This document shows positions 23,394 through 33,365 of a stretch of 64,000 bases of DNA, one piece after another. The notes under the pieces are model-generated. The model ran no database searches, was not told the DNA's origin, and worked only from the letters and a program-made list of their open reading frames with translations. Source of the stretch: Uruburuella testudinis (GTDB taxonomy: Bacteria; Pseudomonadota; Gammaproteobacteria; Burkholderiales; Neisseriaceae); NCBI RefSeq assembly GCF_022870865.1, contig NZ_CP091508.1:1-64000 (forward strand), written 5' to 3'. A program made the position numbers and the translations under genes. Position 1 is the first letter of the stretch, and each line of letters begins with the position of its first letter.

Positions 23394-24764
23394 ATGAGCC
23401 AAAATCCCCTGCATATCGTTATTCTCGCGGCCGGCAAAGGCACGCGCATGTATTCCAAGCTGCCCAAAGTGCTGCACGAAATCGGCGGCGAAACCATGGT
23501 GGCGCGCGTGATCGATACCGCACAAAGCCTCAACCCGCAACACACCATCGTGGTCATCGGTCACGGCAAAGACCAAGTGCTGGAGCGCGTGCAGCGCGAT
23601 GTGGTGTGGGTAGAGCAAACCGAGCAGCTCGGCACCGGCCACGCCGTCAAAACCGCACTGCCGCAACTGCCGTCTGAAGGCCGCACGCTGGTGCTCTACG
23701 GCGATGTACCGCTGATCGACACCGCCACCCTGCAAGCCCTGCTCGAAGCCGCCGGCGATGAAGTCGGCCTGCTTACCGATGTGCTCGACAACCCCGCCGG
23801 CTACGGCCGCATTATCCGCGAAAACGGCAACGTGGTAGCGATTGTGGAAGAAAAAGACGCCGATGCCGCCCAAAAAGCCGTGCAAGAAACCAACACCGGC
23901 ATTTTGGTGCTGCCCAACGCCAAACTCGCCGGCTGGCTCAACGCCCTGCAAAGCAACAACGCCCAAGGCGAATACTACCTCACCGACCTCATCGCATTGG
24001 CCAATTCAGACGGCATCAAAGTTCATCCCGTGCAGGTGCGCGCCTCTCATCTGGCCGCCGGCGTCAACAATAAAGTGCAACTGGCCGAGCTGGAGCGTAT
24101 TTTCCAAAGCGAACAGGCCGATGCGCTGCTCAAAGCCGGCGTAACCCTGCGCGACCCCGCCCGTTTTGATTTGAGAGGCCGTCTGAAACACGGCCAAGAT
24201 GTGGTGATTGATGTCAACGTGGTGATAGAGGGCGATGTCGAGCTGGGCGATGATGTCGAAATCGGCGCCCACTGCGTCATCCGTAACGCCAAAATCGGCG
24301 CCGGCACCCGCATCGAAGCCTTTTCGCATTTGGAAGACTGCGAAATCGGTGCCCGCGCCCATATCGGCCCCTACGCCCGCCTGCGCCCGAATGCCAAACT
24401 GGCGGATGACGTGCACATCGGCAACTTTGTCGAAGTAAAAAACACCACCATCGGCCAAGGCAGCAAAGCCAACCATCTCACCTATCTGGGCGATGCCCAA
24501 ATCGGCAGCAAAACCAACATCGGTGCCGGCACCATCACCGCCAACTACGATGGCGTGAATAAATACCAAACCATTATCGGCGACGAAGTGCGCATCGGCT
24601 CCAACACCGTATTGGTCGCTCCCGTTACCGTCGGCAACCGCGCCACCACCGGCGCCGGCAGCGCCATTACCAAAACCTGCCCCGAAAACAAACTTGCCCT
24701 CGCCCGCGCCCGCCAAACCATTATCGAAGACTGGGTGCGCCCTGAAAAGCCGGCGAAAAAATAA
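23394..24764 (+). CDS. glmU: Bifunctional UDP-GlcNAc pyrophosphorylase / glucosamine-1-phosphate acetyltransferase
   Basis: GlmU (456 residues) makes UDP-GlcNAc for peptidoglycan and LOS. The N-terminal uridylyltransferase domain begins with ILAAGKGTRMYSKLPKVLH and includes the nucleotide-binding YGDVPL. The C-terminal left-handed beta-helix acetyltransferase has hexapeptide repeats from about residue 250 (GDVELGDDVEIGAHCVIRNAKIG) and the catalytic loop NHLTYLGDAQIG. The length is normal. A DUS copy at 24176-24187 is read as GRLK near the domain junction. glmS follows after 119 bases, giving a glmU-glmS pair for the same pathway. Confidence 0.98.
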   Translation: MSQNPLHIVILAAGKGTRMYSKLPKVLHEIGGETMVARVIDTAQSLNPQHTIVVIGHGKDQVLERVQRDVVWVEQTEQLGTGHAVKTALPQLPSEGRTLVLYGDVPLIDTATLQALLEAAGDEVGLLTDVLDNPAGYGRIIRENGNVVAIVEEKDADAAQKAVQETNTGILVLPNAKLAGWLNALQSNNAQGEYYLTDLIALANSDGIKVHPVQVRASHLAAGVNNKVQLAELERIFQSEQADALLKAGVTLRDPARFDLRGRLKHGQDVVIDVNVVIEGDVELGDDVEIGAHCVIRNAKIGAGTRIEAFSHLEDCEIGARAHIGPYARLRPNAKLADDVHIGNFVEVKNTTIGQGSKANHLTYLGDAQIGSKTNIGAGTITANYDGVNKYQTIIGDEVRIGSNTVLVAPVTVGNRATTGAGSAITKTCPENKLALARARQTIIEDWVRPEKPAKK

Positions 24765-24770
24765 TCGGCT

Positions 24771-24812
24771 TTTCAGACGGCCTCTATATATATATCCTGA
24801 GGCCGTCTGAAA
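24771..24812. repeat. Outward-facing DUS pair with TA repeat between glmU and glmS
   Basis: TTCAGACGGCCT and AGGCCGTCTGAA flank CTATATATATATCCTG. The pair can form a hairpin. The (TA)5 run is a simple repeat in the glmS leader region. Confidence 0.55.
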
Positions 24813-24883
24813 CCTTTCCCGCCTGTTTGACCGAGAGTCGGCAAACAAGCATTTTGATAAAACTTTGATACTAAGGAACTTTT

Positions 24884-26722
<1,839 letters not shown>

Positions 26723-26744
26723 ACCGCATTACCAGGCAACAATC

Positions 26745-26787
26745 AAAGGCCGTCTGAAACTGTTTTGGGTTTCAGACGGCCTTTTTT
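26745..26787. terminator. DUS terminator of glmS
   Basis: AAAGGCCGTCTGAAAC pairs with its complement and is followed by six T residues. Confidence 0.85.
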
Positions 26788-26829
26788 AAGCTTGCTGTAT
26801 AAGCAAATGCTGTGATGGCAAATACTGCT

Positions 26830-26931
26830 TTTAGGGTATTTTTTAAAGCTGTTTATTCAAAAGCAATGCCCGTTCATAAAAGTAAGCGAACCAGGCGGCG
26901 AGGCGAAGACAGCACCCCCAGGACACCCTAG
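26830..26931. repeat. Composite: family 2 remnant between family 1 ends
   Basis: TTTAGGGTATT at the left and GGACACCCTAGG at the right are family 1 ends. Between them lies CCCGTTCATAAAAGTAAGCGAACCAGGCGG, a family 2 left half. It is decayed and lies between glmS and the hotdog gene. Confidence 0.5.
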
Positions 26932-26962
26932 GTTGCTGATTTGAAATGGGCGTTGTTCACGC

Positions 26963-27457
26963 TCAGTCTTTTTTCTTCAACACCCACGCCCACACCATTT
27001 CCACCATCACGGGCGGTTCGCCGCTCTCGTCGCCCACTTCGCAAGGCACGGTGAAGTTGCCGCGCTCTTCGGTTTGCAGCAGGGCGGCCATTTCATCGCT
27101 GACGTGCGCCACGGCATACATATTGCCTTCGCTGCGTTTCACATATTGGATATTCATCGATTTGAGCAGAATCAGCTTGTCGTCGGGGGTGTTCATCTGC
27201 ACGGCAAAGCCGGTGGCGGTTTCGGCCAGCAAGGCCATGGCGCAGGCGTGTATGCCTTTGATGTGGTTTTGCACCGGGCGGCGGTTGCGCAGGCTCACGC
27301 GCACGGTTTCGCGGCGGATGGTGTCGAAATGCAGGCCGGCGGTGCCCAAAAACGGCACAAAACGCCCCATCAGGCGGGTTTGCACGACACCGCGCCATGA
27401 GGCGGGCAGTTTGTTTAAACGGTTGAGGCTGCGGTACATCCGGTTTTCTATGCGCAT
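26963..27457 (-). CDS. DUF4442 hotdog-fold protein
   Basis: A 164-residue protein resembling DUF4442/YiiD-C-type hotdog proteins, a group that includes thioesterases. The recognisable core is NHIKGIHACAMALLAETATGFAVQ followed by beta strands. The start at 27457 is chosen because AAAGGAG lies six bases upstream. It is cytoplasmic. It is transcribed in the same direction as the lipoprotein gene upstream, with a gap of about 150 bases. The acyl substrate is unknown. Confidence 0.82.
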   Translation of the reverse strand: MRIENRMYRSLNRLNKLPASWRGVVQTRLMGRFVPFLGTAGLHFDTIRRETVRVSLRNRRPVQNHIKGIHACAMALLAETATGFAVQMNTPDDKLILLKSMNIQYVKRSEGNMYAVAHVSDEMAALLQTEERGNFTVPCEVGDESGEPPVMVEMVWAWVLKKKD

Positions 27458-27609
27458 GGCGGCTCCTTTGCAGTGGCGCGGCCGGTTTTGCCGGCATCTT
27501 TTTATCAACAGCGGCCGTGAGATGCGGCGGCCTTGGGGAATGTAGGTAAGGCGGATTCGGAACAGCTGCCCGGCGGTGTTGCCCGGCCGGCTCCGAACGG
27601 GCTATTAAA

Positions 27610-28557
27610 TCAGGGTTCGGCCAAATATTCAAATACGGCGTACAGCATTTCTGTTTGCGCCGCGCGGTGGCCGTGTTCGGCTTCAACGTTGATGTAGCCG
27701 ATGCCGTGGCGGGCGGCGTATACCGATAATGAGCCGTCGTCGTGCACGGTCAGGCTGTTTTGGCGCACGATGTTGAAGCCGCGGGCTTTGAAAAAGCTAA
27801 AGGCGCGGCGGTCGGTGGTGAAAAAATAGTCGTCGGGGTCGCGCGCGGGGTTGATGTAGACTTCGGCGCTGCCGTGGCCGAGCATGCCGCTTAAGTAGCT
27901 GCGGATATCGGTGCCGCCGTTGCTGTTGTTGTGCACGGCGATGATGATGCGCTGCGGATTGAGATGGTGTGTGAGCAGGTATCGGGCAAAGGCGGCAGTG
28001 GTGTTTTCGGCATCTGTGCCGGCACGGCTGCGGGCTAGGGTGGCGCGGCGGCCGGCTTCGGTGTAGATGCGGTTGGGGTCGAAATCGGCGCGGCTGTTGG
28101 CGCTTTCGATAACGATGCGGCGGCTGGCGCGGTGTTCCAGCGCCAGCAGGCAGCCTTTGCCGCGTTCGGCCAGCGCGGCGGCGGTAGTTTTTTTAGCAGT
28201 GGTTTCGTTTTCGTGGGGGTGGTAAAACAAGATGCCGGGTTCGGGCGTATCGGTGCAATAGCGGACGATGTGTACGCTGCTGCGGCCTAGGGTGTCCGGA
28301 CAATTCGATTTACGGGTGCTTTTTGCCCCTGAAAACGCACCTGCTGCGTTAAAAAGCCTCGCAAGATGTCCAATCTTGCTGCGTTTTTTGCCCGGCATCT
28401 GCATTTTCAGGGGCAAAAATCTCCTCATAAACAAATTGTCCGGACACCCTAGCGGATAGTGTTCGCGCTCGGCGTGCAGGCCGGCGGGCAGGGCGCTGCA
28501 AGCGGGTAAGGCGGCCAGCATCAGGGCGGCACTGAGAAGGCGGAAGAATCGTTTCAT
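27610..28557 (-). CDS. Lipoprotein of unknown function with in-frame MITE insertion
   Basis: A 315-residue reading frame with a lipoprotein signal (MKRFFRLLSAALMLAALPACSA, Cys20). Residues about 36-91 are encoded by a complete family 1 MITE (28287-28452), which stays open in this frame and adds sequence such as MPGKKRSKIGHLARLFNAAG. The flanking parts join naturally if the MITE is removed (EREHYP to SSVHIVRYC). The C-terminal part (RIIIAVHNNSNGGTDIRSYLSG, SLSVYAARHGIGYINVEAEHG) looks like a soluble enzyme-like domain that I do not recognise with confidence. It reads somewhat like an N-acetylmuramoyl-amidase-type or succinylglutamate-desuccinylase-like region. Whether the protein tolerates the insertion is unknown. 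Confidence 0.65.
   Translation of the reverse strand: MKRFFRLLSAALMLAALPACSALPAGLHAEREHYPLGCPDNLFMRRFLPLKMQMPGKKRSKIGHLARLFNAAGAFSGAKSTRKSNCPDTLGRSSVHIVRYCTDTPEPGILFYHPHENETTAKKTTAAALAERGKGCLLALEHRASRRIVIESANSRADFDPNRIYTEAGRRATLARSRAGTDAENTTAAFARYLLTHHLNPQRIIIAVHNNSNGGTDIRSYLSGMLGHGSAEVYINPARDPDDYFFTTDRRAFSFFKARGFNIVRQNSLTVHDDGSLSVYAARHGIGYINVEAEHGHRAAQTEMLYAVFEYLAEP
28287..28452. repeat. Family 1 MITE, complete copy (inside lipoprotein gene)
   Basis: Perfect 19-base terminal inverted repeats CTAGGGTGTCCGGACAATT flank a 166 bp element. The body has TTTTTGCCCCTGAAAACGCA, GTTAAAAAGCCTCGCAAGAT and AATCTTGCTGCGTTTTTTGC. It encodes no transposase. Confidence 0.9.
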
Positions 28558-29327
28558 GGGGTAATCATAGCATTGCCGGTGCAGGCCGGTGTGGTTTTCA
28601 GACGGCCTGCGGGGGTGACAGGCCGTCTGAAAACAGTTTTGTCATACTCATTTATCAAAGTAAGCTTGGCAAGGCAGTGGGGCGAAAACTGTATCCATAC
28701 CGTGTGCTCGGGATAAGATAATCTATGAGGTATTTGATGTTTCAGACGGCCTCATCTGTCTGCTTGATACGTATCCTTGATGTGTGTCTTTGATGCGCCC
28801 ACGCTAATTGTTTCATGCAAACAAAAGCCGCTTTCAGACGGCCTGTGTGTTTTGTCAGGCCGTCTGAAAGCCGGTTAGTGTTGCTGCATTTGTTTGGCGT
28901 TGCAGCATTCTGTTCCCCCGTTAGGGGGAATCGTGAAGGATTGATATCTCATGAATTTTCTTATTCCGAACTCACGTTAAATATAGCGGGGCAATTAAAT
29001 CATCTTATAGTGAAATGTGAAATGAATAAAAAAGTGCTGCGGCATGGCTGCACCTTGTTGTTCCGGCTGTACTGCCTGCGTTTTTTATCACTTCTTTCTT
29101 CATTCCCCTATTTTGTTGTTTTGCCGCTTTGTATGGTGATTCGGTTGCGCGGCTATTGCACGGCGGGGCGGGGCGCGATGGGGTGGTTTTTATGAAAGGG
29201 ATTTGTTTGATTTGCTTCTTTACAGTCAGGCGGCTATCTGTCACGCTTGGGTTTTGTGGCAGGCACGGCGGCGCTTGAGGATGCTGCGGGCGTTGCGTTT
29301 TCTTGGTTTTTCCGATGGTGGTGGGTG
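28558..29327. other. 770-base gene-poor stretch
   Basis: I see no convincing gene. It holds an outward DUS pair (about 28595-28632), further DUS copies near 28740, 28840 and 28860, a family 2 remnant near 28650, and a block (28930-28979: GTGAAGGATTGATATCTCAT and TTATTCCGAACTCACG) that recurs at 39487-39535. Translations here look like artefacts of repeats. Confidence 0.6.
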
Positions 29328-30635
29328 ATGAAAACTTTGTCGAATAAGTTTTATGCGCTTTTTTGCTCGGTGTTTTTTCTGTTTGCCGGATTCGGCCTGT
29401 TTTTGAATTCGGCCGGGGTCAAGCTGGCGCAAATGGGGGTGAACAGCACCGCCATCGGGGCGCTGAATGCGGCGTTTTTTGTGGGCGCGGCTTTGAGCGC
29501 GGTGGCGGCGCACCGGGTGGTGTCGGGCGTGGGGCATATCCGTGCTTTCAGCGTGTTCGGCGCGGTGTTTGCGATGGCGGCGCTGGGGCACATGATGACG
29601 GATAAGCTGTGGGCTTGGGGCGTGTTGCGGGTGGGGTTGGGTTTTTGCTATTACAGCCTGTTGATGATTGTGGAAAGCTGGTTTGCCGAGCGCAGTGCGG
29701 CGGGCGAGCGGGCGCGGGTGTTGGCGTTTTACAACGTGGTTTACTATGTGGCTTTTACCGTCGGCATCGCGTTGCTGAGCCTGAAGCCTTCGAGCAATGA
29801 TATTTTTACCCTGGCGGCGATTTTGGTGATGGCGGCGATGCTGCCGGTGGCGCTCACGCGCATGAGTGCGCCGCAATTGCCGCCGCGCCAACGCATCAGT
29901 ATTCCGCGCCTGATGGCGATTGCACCGCTGGCGCTGGTGGGCAGCTTTGTGGGCGGTTTGCTGATGAACGGTTTTTTTACCATGGCATCGGTGTTTTTGC
30001 TGCAACAGGGTTTCGGTGTGCGCCAGATTTCGTTTTATTTGATGGTGGCCATGATCACCGGCTTTGCGGTGCAGCTGCCGGTGGCGCGTTTTTCCGACCG
30101 CTATGGGCGGCGTAATGCGATTTTGGCTTGTGCTGTGATTGCGGCGGTGGGCGCGGTGGCCGGTTTGGTGCTGATGCTGCTGGATGTGGGCGGGGTGTGG
30201 GCGCAATATGGGGTGTCGGGCTTTTTCGGGGTCGGGCTGTTTACGCTTTATGCGCTCAGCGTGGCGCGCGCCAACGACCAGCTGCCCAATGAAATGAACA
30301 CGGTAGAAGTGAGCCGCAGCCTGTTGTTCAGCTATGGCATGGGTTCGCTGCTGGCGCCGCTGTTGTTGGGGGCGGTGATGCAGCAGGCGCAGCGGTATGG
30401 GTTTTATACTTTTTTCGCCGTGGGTGCGGCTTTGCTGGCCTGGGTGGCGTGGCGCCAGCAAGTGGTGCCTGAAGCCAAACGCAGCGTGCATGTGGCGATG
30501 TCGGGCGACACCGGGCCGCTGATGGCTGATCTCGACCCGCGCAACAATGAGGGGGTGATGCGGCCGTTTGACGAAGTGGCGGCGCAGCAGTATGCAGATG
30601 AATTGGCGCAGGAAGAAGCCGACAAACCGGCCTGA
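29328..30635 (+). CDS. MFS transporter (YcaD-like)
   Basis: A 435-residue inner-membrane protein with about 12 hydrophobic segments. Features resembling YcaD-type major facilitators are VGLGFCYYSLLMIVESWFAE (TM4-5 region), GERARVLAFYNVVYYVAF, and a TM8-9 loop ARFSDRYGRRNAIL that carries the MFS A-like motif. The hydrophilic C-terminal tail (about 60 residues) is cytoplasmic. The start at 29328 is chosen for the membrane segment that follows. The ribosome binding site is weak (GGTGGTGGG). The substrate is unknown. Confidence 0.85.
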   Translation: MKTLSNKFYALFCSVFFLFAGFGLFLNSAGVKLAQMGVNSTAIGALNAAFFVGAALSAVAAHRVVSGVGHIRAFSVFGAVFAMAALGHMMTDKLWAWGVLRVGLGFCYYSLLMIVESWFAERSAAGERARVLAFYNVVYYVAFTVGIALLSLKPSSNDIFTLAAILVMAAMLPVALTRMSAPQLPPRQRISIPRLMAIAPLALVGSFVGGLLMNGFFTMASVFLLQQGFGVRQISFYLMVAMITGFAVQLPVARFSDRYGRRNAILACAVIAAVGAVAGLVLMLLDVGGVWAQYGVSGFFGVGLFTLYALSVARANDQLPNEMNTVEVSRSLLFSYGMGSLLAPLLLGAVMQQAQRYGFYTFFAVGAALLAWVAWRQQVVPEAKRSVHVAMSGDTGPLMADLDPRNNEGVMRPFDEVAAQQYADELAQEEADKPA

Positions 30636-30730
30636 ATACGCATGAAGCGATTGGGAAAGCCACCCGATACTGCCTTTCAGGCTTCAGACGGCCTCGGAGA
30701 GGGCACGGCACAGCCTGCATCACCCGCCAT

Positions 30731-30888
30731 GCCCATTCACAAAAGAGCGGAGGCTGTCCTGACCATTTGATTTATAGGCGCTTTTCACGCCAGAAAATGC
30801 AGCAGATGTGCTTTTCGCGCAAAAAATCTGACTAATTCTGGATTGTCAGGACACCTTAGGCGGGGCAAGGCTGTTTGGGTGAATGGGT
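30731..30888. repeat. Family 2 element interrupted by a family 1 MITE
   Basis: CCCATTCACAAAAGAGCGG at the left and CGGGGCAAGGCTG...GTGAATGGGTC at the right are two halves of a family 2 element. A family 1 copy (30752-30859) sits between them. Confidence 0.7.
30752..30859. repeat. Family 1 MITE nested in family 2
   Basis: The ends are GGCTGTCCTGACCATTTGATT and GGATTGTCAGGACACCTTAGG. The body is shortened, keeping GCAGCAGATGTGCTTTT and AAAAAATCTGACTAATTCTG. Confidence 0.75.
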
Positions 30889-30893
30889 CTGAT

Positions 30894-31532
30894 TCAGCTG
30901 TCGGCCAGGCGCTGTTGCAAAATGGCGGCGATTTTGGCCATCAAAATATCCACCGCCACGCTGTTTTGCTCATCGCTGGGGATGATGATGTGGGCATGGC
31001 GTTTGGTGGGCTCCACAAACTGGTTGTGCATGGGGCGCACTTGGGCGGTGTATTGCGCCACCACCGATTCGATAGAGCGGCCGCGCTCATGATAGTCGCG
31101 CTGCATGCGGCGGATAAAGCGCAGGTCGGCATCGGTGTCGACAAAGATTTTGATGTCCATCAGGCTGCGGATTTTTTCATCGTACAGCGCAAGTATGCCT
31201 TCGAGAATAATCACATCCACCGGCTCTTGATGCTTGGTGTGATCGGCGCGGGTATCGCGGGTGTAGTCGTATTGCGGCAGTGCCACGGCGCGGCGTTGCA
31301 GCAAGTGGGTCAGGTGCTGGTAGAGCAGTTCGTTGTCAAACGCGCAAGGGTGGTCGTAATTCTGGCGGCGGCGCACTTCGGGTGCCAGCTCGGCCTGGTC
31401 TTTATAATAATAGTCTTGCTCGATGATGGTGATGGGGTGGCCGCTGAATTGCTCGTAAAGGGCGCGTGAAATGGTGGTTTTGCCGGAGCCGGAGCCGCCG
31501 GCCACGCCGATGATGATGGGTTTTTGAGGCAT
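30894..31532 (-). CDS. udk: Uridine kinase
   Basis: Udk (212 residues) phosphorylates uridine and cytidine with ATP or GTP in pyrimidine salvage. It has the P-loop GVAGGSGSGKTT (about 8-19), the nucleoside-binding YDHPCAFD and YDYTRDTR, and the LID region IKIFVDTDADLRFIRRMQRD. The length is normal. The start is the expected MPQKPIIIGVAG. It is a single gene on the minus strand and convergent with the MFS gene. Confidence 0.97.
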   Translation of the reverse strand: MPQKPIIIGVAGGSGSGKTTISRALYEQFSGHPITIIEQDYYYKDQAELAPEVRRRQNYDHPCAFDNELLYQHLTHLLQRRAVALPQYDYTRDTRADHTKHQEPVDVIILEGILALYDEKIRSLMDIKIFVDTDADLRFIRRMQRDYHERGRSIESVVAQYTAQVRPMHNQFVEPTKRHAHIIIPSDEQNSVAVDILMAKIAAILQQRLADS

Positions 31533-31659
31533 GTGTGTCTCTGGGGATTGCCGGTTTGCTGAAAAGCATAATTATATCGTGAAAGCCGCCGATTATCCTA
31601 TCGGCTTGTATCGGTTGCGGTGTGGAAAGGATCAAGATACCTTGATATCGGGAGCAAAT

Positions 31660-31935
31660 ATGAAAATGATTCAGTTGCTGTTGTGGCCGTTGCTGCTGGC
31701 CGGTTGCGGTGCGGCGGGCTCTGCTGTGCCGCCGCTTGAAACCGCGCCGCTTGCCGCCGAGAATCATTGCGGCCGGCGCATCTGCACCATGGAATATGAC
31801 CCGGTGTGTGCCGTTATTGAAACCGGCGGCCTGGTTCGCGAACACACTTTTGGCAACCGTTGCTCGGTGTGCGGTGGCGGCGGGCGCGTTCTTTCGGTTC
31901 GCAAAGGGGCGTGCGGCAGCACAATGCTGCGTTGA
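31660..31935 (+). CDS. Lipoprotein with a Kazal-like domain
   Basis: A 91-residue lipoprotein. The signal MKMIQLLLWPLLLAGC has its lipobox Cys at 16. The mature part has exactly six further cysteines (37, 42, 50, 68, 71, 85). The segment CTMEYDPVCAV (C-x7-C) followed by HTFGNRCSVC matches the Kazal inhibitor signature (C-x7-C ... YGN-x-C-x2-C). Kazal domains inhibit serine proteases by a reactive loop between the second and third cysteines. Here that loop region is TMEYDPV. It would sit on the outer membrane, facing the periplasm or the surface. GGAG lies five bases before the ATG. It is divergent from udk. Confidence 0.85.
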   Translation: MKMIQLLLWPLLLAGCGAAGSAVPPLETAPLAAENHCGRRICTMEYDPVCAVIETGGLVREHTFGNRCSVCGGGGRVLSVRKGACGSTMLR

Positions 31936-31949
31936 ATGGTCAGAACACC

Positions 31950-32115
31950 CTGGGGTATCCTGACCATTCATATATCATGATCTTTATTGCGCTAAAAGCA
32001 CATCTTCTGCGTTAAAAAGCCTCGCAAGATGCCCAATCTTGCTGCGTTTTCTACCTGGCATCTGTACTTTTATCACAAAAAATCTGAGTCATTCTGAATG
32101 GTCAGGATGCCCTAG
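31950..32115. repeat. Family 1 MITE
   Basis: CTGGGGTATCCTGACCATTCA and GAATGGTCAGGATGCCCTAG are the ends. The body has GCGTTAAAAAGCCTCGCAAG and CAATCTTGCTGCGTTTT. An extra family 1 end at 31934-31950 forms a palindrome with the left end, suggesting an earlier insertion at the same place. Confidence 0.85.
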
Positions 32116-32614
32116 CTGTAGTGTCTGCGGCTTGCGGCCTGGCCTCACTTCTTTTCTCATTCCACTATAAAAGATTGCCTGCAAAGCCGGTTTTGGCTGT
32201 GGGCGGTGCTGGGCAAAATGTAAAGGCTTGCCGGCAGACAAGAGGTGCAAAACCCGTATCCTGAGGGTGTGCGGTCTGCTGGAGGATAGCCGCCGTGCCG
32301 CGCCGGGTGCGGCATTTTTTTATGCGTGCAATCAAAATATTGCCGGCGGAAGGCAACGCGGCAGAGCGGCCGTCTGAAGCAAAACCGCCCTGCACCAACG
32401 CGCTTGCCGACACCGGGCTGACAAAAGTTAAGCCTGAGCCAAATCGTGTAATCGCGGCAACCTCCTGCTTGAACTTCAGTCTGAGTGGCACGATACTTTG
32501 GCGGGCAATGATTACATCCGGCAGTATTTCCCGGCACGCAATCTTGCGCCGATTATCGTGATAGGCGGCGCAATTGTGCGGCTTGACCTTTTATTTCCGA
32601 TAGGAGCAAACAAC
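32116..32614. other. 499-base stretch without a recognised gene
   Basis: No gene could be supported. It holds one DUS-like GCGGCCGTCTGAAGC near 32370 and a G+C-rich hairpin-like GTGCCGCGCCGGGTGCGGCAT with T7 near 32294-32320 (a possible terminator). Codons just upstream of the next gene stay open without a start of their own, so a decayed gene cannot be excluded. Confidence 0.4.
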
Positions 32615-33169
32615 ATGAAAAAAGCTTTGTTAACCGTTTTGGTTTTGGGCGCAGGCGCCACCGCCGCGGCTGCCCCGCTGCCTGCCACGTTTACCGGCCC
32701 GGCCGTGGAAATCGGTGCCGGCGTGAGCAAAACCGATGTGAAAAACAGCCGTTGGCATGAAAAAAACAAAGCCGATATCGCCCTGCGCGGCAATTACAAT
32801 GTTGAATACGGCAACAACTGGATCGGCGGCGGCGAAGTGGCCTACAAACCGCTCAGCCGCACGGTAGGTACCAACGGCAATCATGAGCTGAAACAAAAAT
32901 ACGACCTGTCCGCATCGTATATCCAAGGCTACCGCGTGGCGCCCGATGCCATGCTGTACGGCAAAGTGGGCTACCACTACGGCCGCTTCGACAATTCGGC
33001 AACCAACACAGAATTCGGTGCCAACGGTTTGGGCTACGGCTTGGGCGCCAAATATGCGGTCACACCGAATGTGGAATTGGGCGCGGAATGGGAGCAGGTG
33101 CGCTATAAAAAAGATGGTGATAAAGCCACCAACAACAGCTATATGGCTACGGTAGGCTATCGCTTCTAA
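32615..33169 (+). CDS. Small outer-membrane beta-barrel protein
   Basis: A 184-residue protein with a Sec signal (MKKALLTVLVLGAGATAAAA). The mature part alternates hydrophobic and polar residues in short strands (IGAGVSKTDVKNS, ADIALRGNYNVEYG, AMLYGKVGYHYGRF, VELGAEWEQVRYKK) and ends in YMATVGYRF, with the C-terminal Phe typical of Bam substrates. This suggests an eight-stranded barrel in the OmpA/OmpW/NspA size range, without a clear family match. TAGGAG precedes the ATG. A DUS terminator follows. Confidence 0.85.
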   Translation: MKKALLTVLVLGAGATAAAAPLPATFTGPAVEIGAGVSKTDVKNSRWHEKNKADIALRGNYNVEYGNNWIGGGEVAYKPLSRTVGTNGNHELKQKYDLSASYIQGYRVAPDAMLYGKVGYHYGRFDNSATNTEFGANGLGYGLGAKYAVTPNVELGAEWEQVRYKKDGDKATNNSYMATVGYRF

Positions 33170-33185
33170 AGCGTGCCGCTGCTGT

Positions 33186-33227
33186 AAAAATAGGCCGTCT
33201 GAAACCATTCAGACGGCCTATTTTTAC
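33186..33227. terminator. DUS terminator of the barrel gene
   Basis: AAAAATAGGCCGTCTGAAAC and its complement form a long stem ending in T5. Confidence 0.85.
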
Positions 33228-33365
33228 CATGAAATCAATCTTTATTCACAAAAGTAAGCGATAGTGGAATAAAGAAAGAAGTGATACAAGGCGCAGCAAC
33301 GCCCTCGGTGCGCCATGCTGCTATTGCAGGCTGCACCGGCATCATGTTTACCGGTTTCAGACGGC

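Noticed and set aside
24765..24883. glmS ribozyme
   Set aside because: The ribozyme is known from Firmicutes. The glmS leader here holds only DUS copies and a TA repeat.
28815..29195. 126-codon plus-strand frame in the 28.6-29.3 kb gap
   Set aside because: It runs across DUS copies and the repeat block shared with 39.49 kb, lacks a ribosome binding site and resembles no family.
29241..30491. 416-codon minus-strand frame over the MFS gene
   Set aside because: His/Arg/Gln-rich composition is typical of the complement of a membrane-protein gene. The plus strand encodes about 12 membrane segments.
32157..32537. 126-codon minus-strand frame upstream of the barrel gene
   Set aside because: Cys/Arg/Pro-rich composition without a recognisable domain or start signal.
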